From positions 1 through 50,483 of the forward strand of contig NZ_JARJLT010000331.1 in assembly GCF_029335315.1 (NCBI RefSeq): a stretch of 50,483 nucleotides of DNA, in the 5' to 3' direction. The position numbers and the translations under genes were made by a program. Within the stretch, counting starts at the first letter, position 1. Each line of letters starts with the position of its first letter. Positions 43,844 through 50,483 of this stretch are shown piece after piece. The notes beneath the pieces were generated by a model. That model ran no database searches and was not told the DNA's origin. It saw only the letters and a program-made list of their open reading frames with translations. The DNA comes from Pseudomonas citronellolis. Its GTDB lineage: Bacteria; Pseudomonadota; Gammaproteobacteria; Pseudomonadales; Pseudomonadaceae.

Positions 43844-45103
43844 TTACACCAACAGCAGGGTCAGCAAGCCGGCGCCGAGGCCGGCGATCATCACCGGCAC
43901 GCTGCGCAGGGCCAGGTCGCGGCCGCCGATCAGGGCGATCAGCGCCGCCTTCACCAGGCTGTTGCTGGCCACCGCGAGAACGATGCCGCGGCTCGCCACT
44001 TCCGCGTCCAGCCCGCCCAGGGCGTTGCTGGCCAGCGACAGGGTAATGGCGTCGACATCGGCCAGCCCGGACAGCAGCGACACCAGGTACACGCCGACGT
44101 CGCCCAGGTAGCGGCGGCCCGCCTCGACCAGGAACAGGATCAGCGCCAACAGCGCGCCGAAGCGTAGCGCCGGACCCAGTTCGAAGGGGTTCTTCAGCGG
44201 TGGTTCGCCGGAGGCGGGGGCCTGCTCCTGGCTGGCGCGGCGCCAATACAGCAGGGCGCCACCGGCGTAGACCAGGGGGGCGACCAGCAGCGGCGGTAGC
44301 AGACGCGGCAGCAATTCGGCGTTGACCAGGCCGACCTCCAGCGCCACGCGCGGGAACATCAGCGCCGAGGTGGCCAGCAGGCCGGCCGCCAGCAGCGGTT
44401 GCAGGCGGCGCTGCTCGTGCATGCGGGCCAGGGTCATGGTCATTGCGGTGGACGACACCAGGCCGCCGAGCAGCGCGGTGATCAGCAGCCCGTGGCGGGT
44501 GCCGGTGAGGCGCACGGCGACATAGGCGGCGAAGCCCAGGCCGGCGATCAGCACCACCATCCACCAGCTGGCGTAGGGGTTGAACACCTGCCACGGACCG
44601 TAGCCCTGGTCGGGCAGCACCGGCAGCATCACCACCGAGATGAACAGCAGCTTGAAGGCCGCCGACAGCTCGCGGGCGTCGAGGTGCTTGAGCACCGCGT
44701 GCAGGGATTCCTTCAGGCTCAGCAGCAGCGCCACCACCACGCCACCGCCGGCGGCCAGCAGGCGGCTGTCGGCCACCGCCAGGCTGCCGAGAAGGAAGGT
44801 GGCGAGCAGCGCGACCTCGCTGGTCATGCCCTGGTCGCCGCTGCGGCGCACGTCGGCCAGGTAGCCGGCCACTGCCAGCAGGCCGACTAGCAGCGCCATC
44901 ACCGCCCAGGCCCAGACGCCGAAATGCCCGGCGAGCAGGGCGCTGAAGCCGCCGAGCAGGCCGGCCAGGGTGAAGGTGCGGATGCCGGCGGCCTGGCGGA
45001 TGTCCTCGAAGTCGCGCTCGCGCCAGCCGCGCTCGGTGCCGATCAGCAGGCCGATGGCCAGGGCGGTGGTGAGGTCGAGGACGAGGTCCAGGTGGTCCAG
45101 CAT
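43844..45103 (-). CDS. MgtC/DUF4010-family membrane protein
   Basis: The 419-aa protein has an N-terminal MgtC-like domain (DLTTALAIGLLIGTERGWRERD... GIRTFTLAGLLGGFSALL) and a DUF4010 domain (about 180-415), with 11-13 hydrophobic segments. Function is unknown; related MgtC proteins link to magnesium and virulence in other bacteria. It lies downstream of crbS on the same strand, separated by repeats. Confidence 0.88.
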   Translation of the reverse strand: MLDHLDLVLDLTTALAIGLLIGTERGWRERDFEDIRQAAGIRTFTLAGLLGGFSALLAGHFGVWAWAVMALLVGLLAVAGYLADVRRSGDQGMTSEVALLATFLLGSLAVADSRLLAAGGGVVVALLLSLKESLHAVLKHLDARELSAAFKLLFISVVMLPVLPDQGYGPWQVFNPYASWWMVVLIAGLGFAAYVAVRLTGTRHGLLITALLGGLVSSTAMTMTLARMHEQRRLQPLLAAGLLATSALMFPRVALEVGLVNAELLPRLLPPLLVAPLVYAGGALLYWRRASQEQAPASGEPPLKNPFELGPALRFGALLALILFLVEAGRRYLGDVGVYLVSLLSGLADVDAITLSLASNALGGLDAEVASRGIVLAVASNSLVKAALIALIGGRDLALRSVPVMIAGLGAGLLTLLLV

Positions 45104-45212
45104 GGCGGCGCGGTTCCCTGCGGTGATGCAGGGAGTCTAGAAGGCGCTGGCGCGCGCGGGCTGCGCCAGATCAATCCGGCACCGCGCAGGAGCGGCGGAG
45201 CGCTCGGATCGC

Positions 45213-45296
45213 AGGGCGGATAACCGTTCGCGGTTATCCGCCGTTGGCTCGCGGAGAGCGGTGGCGGATAACGCCGTAGGCGTTATGCGCCCTACG
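45213..45296. repeat. GGATAAC palindromic repeat doublet, locus 3
   Basis: AGGGCGGATAACC...GGTTATCCGCCG (45213-45243) and GGCGGATAACGCC...GGCGTTATGCGCCCTACG (45263-45296) lie 19 bp apart and end 2 nt from the crbS stop codon. The second element is identical to 22425-22458. Confidence 0.88.
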
Positions 45297-45298
45297 CC

Positions 45299-48200
45299 TC
45301 AGCGCAGGCTCAGGTGGCGGCTCAGCAGCGCGCGCAGCGCCGCCGGCTTCACCGGCTTGGCGAGGAATTCCAGGCCCGCCGCGTGCACCTGCGCCACCAG
45401 CTCGGGGCGGGCGTCAGCGCTGATCACCACGCCCGGCACCGGCTCGCCCAGGCGTGCACGCAGCCAGGCCATCAGCTCGGCGCCGGTCTCGCCGTTGTCC
45501 AGGTGGTAGTCGATCAGCGCCAGTTCCGGGCGCGCGTCGCTGTCCAGCAGCTGTTCGCACTCGGCCTTGCTGCGCGCGGTGAGCACGCGGCAGCCCCAAC
45601 GGCTGAGCAGGCTGTTCATGCCGATCAGGATGCTGTCTTCGTTGTCCACGCAGAGCACCTGGGCGCCGTTCAGCTCGGTCGGCGCCTCGGCCTTGTGGCC
45701 ATTGAGCTCGGCCGGCGCCGGCTGCCGCGCGAGCGGCACGCTGACGCTGAACACGCTGCCCTTGCCCGGCCAGGAGCGCACCTGCAGGCGGTGGCCGAGC
45801 ACCTTGCACAGGCGGTCGGCGATCGCCAGGCCCAGGCCCAGGCCCTTTTCGGCGCGGGTCTGGTGGCTGTCCAGGCGCTTGAACTCCTCGAAGATCACGC
45901 TGAGCTTGTCTTCCGGGATGCCCGGCCCGCGGTCCCACACTTCCAGGCGCAGGTGCCCCGGCTCGCGGCGCACGCCGAGCAGCACGTGGCCCTTGGCGTA
46001 GCGGAAGGCGTTGGTCAGGAAGTTCTGCAGCACCCGGCGCAGCAGCTTGATGTCGCTGTCCACGCGCAGCTTGCTGCCGCGCAGGTGGAAGTCGATGCCC
46101 TGTTCCTGGGCCAGGGCGCGGAACTCCGCGCCGAGCGGGTCGAACAAGGCACTCAGCGGGAAGGCCGCGCGCTCGGCGCTGACCCGGCCGCTTTCCAGGC
46201 GCGAGATGTCCAGCAGGTCGGTGATCAGGTCCTCGGCCGAACGCAGCGAGGAATCCAGGTGGCGCACCAGGTCGGCGGCGTCGTCGCGCAGTTCGCTCTG
46301 GTGGGCCAGGGCGGCGGAGAACAGCCGCGCGGCGTTCAGCGGTTGCATCAGGTCATGGCTGACGGCGGCGAGGAAACGCGTCTTCGACTGGTTGGCGGCC
46401 TCGGCGGTGCCCTTGGCCTCGGTCAGTGCCTGGTTCAGCTGCGAGAGCTCCTGGGTGCGCGCCTCGACGCGCTGCTCCAGGCTCTCGTTGGCCTCCTTGA
46501 GGCCGTGCTCGGCGTCGCGGAACGCGGTGATGTCGGTGAAGCTCATGACGAAGCCACCGCCGGGCATGGGGTTGCCGATCAGCTCGATGACCCGGCCGTT
46601 GGGGAACAGCCGCTCGGAGGTGTGCGGGGTGCCCTGGCGCATCCAGTACAGGCGCTTGGCCACGTGCAGGTCGGGGTCGCCGGGCCCGCACAGGCCGCGC
46701 TCGGCGTTGTAGCGGATGATATCGGCGATCGGCCGGCCGACCTGGATCAGCCCGTCGGGGTACTCGAACAGCTCGATGTAGCGATGGTTCCAGGCCACCA
46801 GTCGCAGCGACTGGTCGACCACGCTGATGCCCTGGGTGATGTTCTCGATGGCGCCCTGCAGCAGCGCGCGGTTGAACTGCAGCACCTCGGAGGCTTCGTC
46901 GGCGATCTTCACCACGTCCTCCACCTGCATCTCGCGGCCTTCGATGGCGGCCTTCACCACCGCGCGGGCGGACGATGCGCCGAGCACGCCGGCGAGCAGG
47001 CGTTCGGTGTGGGCGATCCACTCGTCGTTGGCGTTCTGGCTGGGCACGAAGCCCTTGCCCTGGCGGTAGGCGAAGCGGATGAAGCTCTGCCGCGCGCGTT
47101 CCTCGCCGACGAAGCGCGCGGCGAGCATCAGCAGGTCTTCCAGCTGCACCGCGAGCATCGAGCGCGAGCTGAGCTTCTGCGAGATTTCCTGGCCGATGAA
47201 GCGGCTGGCCTGCCAGTGCTCGGAGACGCGGGTGCGGGAAAACACCGAGACCAGGCCGAACAGCGCGAAGTTGCCGATCAGCGAGAGCAGCACGCCGAGG
47301 GTCAGCGGCTCGATGTTCACGCCGAACGGGCGGCCGGCCAGCCAGGTCAGCCCGGGGAAGTGTTCCAGCGGCCAGCCGAGGCTGCGGGCGATCACCGGCA
47401 GCACCAGGGTGTAGGCCCAGAGCGCGGAGCCGGCGGCCAGGCCGGCGAACACGCCACGGCGGTTGGCCTGCTTCCAGTACAGCGCGCCGATCATCGCCGG
47501 GCCCAGCTGGGCGATGGCGGCGAAGGCGATCTGGCCGATGGTCGCCAGGCTCGCGGTGGAACCCAGCAGGCGGTAGCTGACGTAGGCCAGCAGGAGGATC
47601 AGCGCGATGCTCACCCGGCGCACGGTCAGCAGCCAGTGGCGGAACACCTCGAACGGCTGCTCGGCGTCGGTGCCCTTGCGGCGGAGCAGCCAGGGCAGCA
47701 GCATGTCGTTGGAGACCATGGTCGACAGCGCCACGCTGGCGACGATGACCATGCCGGTGGCCGCCGAGGCGCCGCCGATGAACGCCAGCAGGGCCAGCGC
47801 CGGGTGTGCCTCGGCCAGCGGCAGGCTGATCACGAAGGAGTCGGGGATCACCCCCGGCGGCAGGTGCATCTGCCCGGCCAGGGCGATCGGCACCACGAAC
47901 AGCGCCGCCAGCACCAGGTAGGTGGGGAACACCCAGCGCGCCAGGCTGAGGTCGCGCGGCTCGATGTTCTCCACCACCAGCACGTGGAACTGCCGGGGCA
48001 GGCACATGATCGCGGTCATGGCCACGCCGGTCTGCAGCAGCATGGCCGGCCAGTGCACGGTTTCCTGCCAGTATTCGGCCAACTGCGGCGCGTCGCGGGC
48101 CTTGTCGAGCAGGTCGCCGAAGCCGTCGTAGAGGCCGAAGGTGACGAAGATGCCGACGGCGAGGAAGGCGGTCAGCTTGACCAGCGACTCGAAGGCGATG

Positions 48201-48778
48201 GCCAGGACCATGCCGCGGTGGTGTTCGGTGACGTCGAGGTTGCGCGTGCCGAAGACGATGGTGAACAGCGCCAGGATCAGCGAGACGATCAGCGCCGTGT
48301 CCTGCGCGCGGCTGCCGCCGGAGTCGGCGCCGGCGCCGATCAGCAGGTTCACCCCGAGGACGATGCCCTTGAGCTGCAGGGCGATATAGGGCAGCACGCA
48401 GACCACGCAGATCAGCGCCACCACCACCGCCAGGGCCTGGGACTTGCCGTAGCGCGCGGCGATGAAGTCGGCGATGGAGGTGATGTTCTCCTGCTTGCTG
48501 ATCATGATCATCTTCTGCAGCACCCAGGGCGCGAAGAGCATGAGCAGCACCGGGCCGATGTAGATCGGCAGGAATGACCAGAGCTGGCCGGCGGCCTGGC
48601 CGACGGCGCCGAAGAAGGTCCAGCTGGTGCAGTAGACCGCCAGCGACAGGCTGTACACCCAGGCGCGCAGGCGCGGCGACAGCGGCGCGCGGCGGCGGTC
48701 GCCATAGAAGGCGATGGCGAACAGGACCGCCATGTAAAGGAGGGCGACCGTGGCGATCAGCCCGCTGGACAACGACAT
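45299..48778 (-). CDS. crbS: CrbS/MxtR-like transporter-linked hybrid histidine kinase
   Basis: The 1159-aa protein has an N-terminal SLC5/SSSF sodium-solute-symporter domain (about 1-500, 12-13 membrane helices), a STAC linker (about 520-650), PAS (about 660-760), HisKA with H808 (AAVSHDLMQPLNAARLF), HATPase (about 910-1020; GLGLGLAIADRL) and a receiver with D1090 (LALIDYHLD). The length equals, from memory, PA3271 (MxtR/CrbS), which with ErdR/CrbR controls acetate and ethanol use. No response regulator gene is in the window. CbrA shares the architecture but lacks a receiver and is shorter. Confidence 0.9.
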   Translation of the reverse strand: MSLSSGLIATVALLYMAVLFAIAFYGDRRRAPLSPRLRAWVYSLSLAVYCTSWTFFGAVGQAAGQLWSFLPIYIGPVLLMLFAPWVLQKMIMISKQENITSIADFIAARYGKSQALAVVVALICVVCVLPYIALQLKGIVLGVNLLIGAGADSGGSRAQDTALIVSLILALFTIVFGTRNLDVTEHHRGMVLAIAFESLVKLTAFLAVGIFVTFGLYDGFGDLLDKARDAPQLAEYWQETVHWPAMLLQTGVAMTAIMCLPRQFHVLVVENIEPRDLSLARWVFPTYLVLAALFVVPIALAGQMHLPPGVIPDSFVISLPLAEAHPALALLAFIGGASAATGMVIVASVALSTMVSNDMLLPWLLRRKGTDAEQPFEVFRHWLLTVRRVSIALILLLAYVSYRLLGSTASLATIGQIAFAAIAQLGPAMIGALYWKQANRRGVFAGLAAGSALWAYTLVLPVIARSLGWPLEHFPGLTWLAGRPFGVNIEPLTLGVLLSLIGNFALFGLVSVFSRTRVSEHWQASRFIGQEISQKLSSRSMLAVQLEDLLMLAARFVGEERARQSFIRFAYRQGKGFVPSQNANDEWIAHTERLLAGVLGASSARAVVKAAIEGREMQVEDVVKIADEASEVLQFNRALLQGAIENITQGISVVDQSLRLVAWNHRYIELFEYPDGLIQVGRPIADIIRYNAERGLCGPGDPDLHVAKRLYWMRQGTPHTSERLFPNGRVIELIGNPMPGGGFVMSFTDITAFRDAEHGLKEANESLEQRVEARTQELSQLNQALTEAKGTAEAANQSKTRFLAAVSHDLMQPLNAARLFSAALAHQSELRDDAADLVRHLDSSLRSAEDLITDLLDISRLESGRVSAERAAFPLSALFDPLGAEFRALAQEQGIDFHLRGSKLRVDSDIKLLRRVLQNFLTNAFRYAKGHVLLGVRREPGHLRLEVWDRGPGIPEDKLSVIFEEFKRLDSHQTRAEKGLGLGLAIADRLCKVLGHRLQVRSWPGKGSVFSVSVPLARQPAPAELNGHKAEAPTELNGAQVLCVDNEDSILIGMNSLLSRWGCRVLTARSKAECEQLLDSDARPELALIDYHLDNGETGAELMAWLRARLGEPVPGVVISADARPELVAQVHAAGLEFLAKPVKPAALRALLSRHLSLR

Positions 48779-49025
48779 GCGAACTCCGAATTGACTCGCT
48801 CCCCCGCAGGAGCTGCTCGATGCAGTTTCGCACCAAAGCGGCGCGCTGTCAGAGCCCCTGCTACCAAGGTCTCAGAGGCCGCTTGCCGCACTGGGAAAGC
48901 GCTGGTAGCTTTGCCGGCCTTTTCGCCCGGCCCCCGCCCGTCGCGCCCTGGCGCGGCTGTGGCACTATTGCCGGGCGCCGGGTTCGGATAGGAGCCGGCG
49001 GAAAGTCGAGGTACGAGGAGGGGCC

Positions 49026-49595
49026 ATGTTCAGACCGTCACCCATCACCCTGCAGCGCGGCGCGCTGCGCCTGGAACCCATGGTCGAGGCCGACGTGCCG
49101 GAGCTGGTGGCCCTGGCCGAGGCCAACCGCGAGGCGCTGAAGTTCATGAGCGCGCCGCAGCGTCCGGACTGGTACCGCAACAGCCTTGCCGAACAGCGCG
49201 AGGGCCGCGCCCTGCCGCTGGTGGTGCGGCTGGGCAACCAGCTGGTGGGCACCACCCGCTTCATGGACTTCCTCCCGGCGTTGCCGGCCTGCGAGATCGG
49301 CGGCACCTGGCTGGACGCGACGCAACACGGCACCGGGCTCAACGCCAGCATCAAGTACCTGATGCTGCGCCAGGCCTTCGACAACTGGAAGATGGTTCGC
49401 GTGCAACTGAAGACCGCCGCCAGCAACCTGCGCGCGCAGCGCGCCATCGAGAAGCTCGGCGCGGCGCGCGAAGGCGTGCTGCGCAACCACCGGCGGCTGG
49501 CCGGCGGGCGACTCGACGATACCGTGCTGTACAGCATCACCGACCTGGAGTGGCCGCAGGTGAAGGCCGCCCTGGAAGCCGGTTTCCTCGGCTGA
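49026..49595 (+). CDS. GNAT acetyltransferase, RimJ/RimL type
   Basis: The 189-aa protein has the GNAT fold with motif A region near residues 100-135 (GGTWLDATQHGTGLNASIKYLMLRQAFDNW) and QRAIEKLGAAREGVLRNHRRL, typical of the RimJ/RimL group. The target is not known. It is divergent from crbS across 247 bp and starts after a GAGGAGG ribosome-binding site. Confidence 0.9.
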   Translation: MFRPSPITLQRGALRLEPMVEADVPELVALAEANREALKFMSAPQRPDWYRNSLAEQREGRALPLVVRLGNQLVGTTRFMDFLPALPACEIGGTWLDATQHGTGLNASIKYLMLRQAFDNWKMVRVQLKTAASNLRAQRAIEKLGAAREGVLRNHRRLAGGRLDDTVLYSITDLEWPQVKAALEAGFLG

Positions 49596-49605
49596 CGCCG
49601 CCGGC

Positions 49606-50466
49606 ATGTCCCTCGACAGCGGCCACGGCGAGCGCACGCGCTTCTGGCGCGCCCAGGAACTGGGCGGCCTGGAGTTGCTGCACGCGCGCTTCATCGAGCA
49701 GCGTTTCGCGCCCCACGTCCACGAAGGCTTCGCCCTGGTGCTGATCGAGCAGGGCGCTCAGCGTTTCCGCCATCGCGGCGCCGAGCACCTGGCGCCCACC
49801 GGCAGCCTGGTGCTGATCAACCCGGACGAGGTCCACACCGGCTCCAAGGCGCACGACGCGGGCTGGCTGTACCGGGGCTTCTACCCGGAAATCGAGCAGG
49901 TCGGCAGCGTGCTCGACGAACTGGAACTGGGCGGCCGAGGCCTGCCGACCTTCGACGCCAGCGTGCTGCACGACCCCGAGCTGGGGCGCGCCTTCCTTCA
50001 TGTGCACCGTCTGCTGGAGTCCAGCGCCAGCGCCCTGGAGCGCCAGACCTGCTGGCGCGAGGCCCTGCTGTTGCTATTCCAGCGCCACGCGCGGGTGCCC
50101 GATGCGCGCCCTGCCGGGCAGGAACCGCTGGCGGTGGCGCGGGCCCGCGATCTGCTGGCGGCGCGGTTGATCGACCCGCCGTCGCTGGAAGAATTGGCGG
50201 CGACGGTGAACCTGTCGCCGTTCCACTTCGCCCGGGTGTTCCGCAAGGCCACCGGCCTGCCGCCCCACGCCTGGACCAAGCAGCGCCGCCTGGAGCAGGC
50301 CCGCGCGCTGCTCAAGGGCGGCTGCGCGCCGGCCAGGGTGGCGGCGCAGCTGGGTTTCGCCGACCAGAGCCACCTCAGCCGCCAGTTCAAGCAGGCCTAC
50401 GGCGTGGCGCCGGGGGAGTACCGGCTGGCCTGCGGACGCTCCGGCGCAGAAGGGCAACTATCGTAG
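49606..50466 (+). CDS. AraC-family transcriptional regulator
   Basis: The 286-aa protein has an N-terminal cupin-like ligand domain (about 15-165; APHVHEGFALVLIEQGAQRFRHRG, LINPDEVHTG) and a C-terminal AraC helix-turn-helix pair (about 180-275; LEELAATVNLSPFHFARVFRKATG and VAAQLGFADQSHLSRQFKQAYGVAPGEY). It lies 10 nt after the GNAT gene and is probably co-transcribed. The 3' end reaches into a repeat at the window edge. Confidence 0.92.
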   Translation: MSLDSGHGERTRFWRAQELGGLELLHARFIEQRFAPHVHEGFALVLIEQGAQRFRHRGAEHLAPTGSLVLINPDEVHTGSKAHDAGWLYRGFYPEIEQVGSVLDELELGGRGLPTFDASVLHDPELGRAFLHVHRLLESSASALERQTCWREALLLLFQRHARVPDARPAGQEPLAVARARDLLAARLIDPPSLEELAATVNLSPFHFARVFRKATGLPPHAWTKQRRLEQARALLKGGCAPARVAAQLGFADQSHLSRQFKQAYGVAPGEYRLACGRSGAEGQLS

Positions 50467-50483
50467 GAGCGGCGTAGACGGGG
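50463..50483. repeat. Partial REP-like repeat at the window edge
   Basis: CGTAGGAGCGGCGTAGACGG begins like the REP elements at 13031 and 22334 (GTAGGAGCG) and is cut by the end of the window. It overlaps the last codon of the AraC gene. Confidence 0.45.

Noticed and set aside
45314-48577. Very long open frame (1087 codons) on the plus strand opposite crbS
   Set aside because: Translation is a Gln/His/Gly/Ala-rich shadow without domains, antisense to the kinase. GC-rich codon bias explains it.

Overview
The window looks like chromosomal DNA of a high-GC Pseudomonas close to the P. aeruginosa / P. citronellolis / P. nitroreducens group. The evidence is the strong G/C third-position bias, protein sequences that resemble P. 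aeruginosa products closely, and two conserved core blocks. The first block is queE-queC-tRNA-Lys(TTT), which continues later as nadA-bepA-tusA-like-AI-2E permease-bcp-gcvR-dapA-bamC-MBL-purC-tRNA-Ser(CGA). The second, at the right end, is a CrbS/MxtR-type transporter-kinase with a GNAT and an AraC gene. Comparisons to PAO1 are from memory, not from a search.

Region by region. (1) 1-1795: 7-deazaguanine (queuosine precursor) genes queE and queC, then tRNA-Lys with promoter and terminator. (2) 1810-13020: a complete sulfate-ester scavenging locus. The minus-strand group is sftP (TonB-dependent receptor), atsK (alkylsulfatase dioxygenase) and a second TauD-family dioxygenase. It is divergent from sftR (LysR). 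Next come atsR (binding protein, minus), divergent from atsB (fused double permease), atsC (ATPase) and atsA (arylsulfatase). A possible 23-codon Cys-containing leader peptide precedes sftP. (3) 13223-15894: a glutathione S-transferase and a tonB2-exbB1-exbD1 operon that could energise SftP. (4) 16256-20979: a class II aldolase-family protein lacking the usual catalytic Glu, a GlxA/GbdR-type regulator, a GMC oxidoreductase and a Rieske oxygenase, probably a catabolic cluster of unknown substrate. (5) 21197-30607: core housekeeping block (NAD, outer-membrane assembly, lysine and purine synthesis). (6) 30785-36604: small accessory genes including two type II toxin-antitoxin modules (Phd/RelE-like and Xre/RES), a MASE2-GGDEF diguanylate cyclase, an AhpD-like protein, a GreA/B-C-domain protein, a FlxA-like coiled-coil protein and an RcnB-family protein. 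(7) 36605-38488: an AT-rich stretch with DnaA-box-like 9-mers, then rmuC. (8) 38568-45103: a MerR-type regulator divergent from an EphD-like hydrolase/short-chain-dehydrogenase fusion, a ferritin-like 'metal-dependent hydrolase' and an FAD oxidoreductase, then an MgtC/DUF4010 membrane protein. (9) 45299-50466: CrbS-like hybrid kinase, GNAT and AraC regulator.

How the parts work together. Sulfate esters would enter by SftP with TonB2-ExbBD energy. Alkyl sulfates would be cleaved by AtsK in the cytoplasm after AtsRBC import, and aryl sulfates by AtsA. SftR and probably CysB would control the set. The interval between tRNA-Lys and nadA, which in PAO1 (from memory) holds the pqs/mvfR genes, carries the sulfur and Rieske cargo here, so this tRNA-Lys locus looks like a site of gene turnover. 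Palindromic repeats of at least three families lie between genes, including a 'GGATAAC' element found three times as a spaced doublet.
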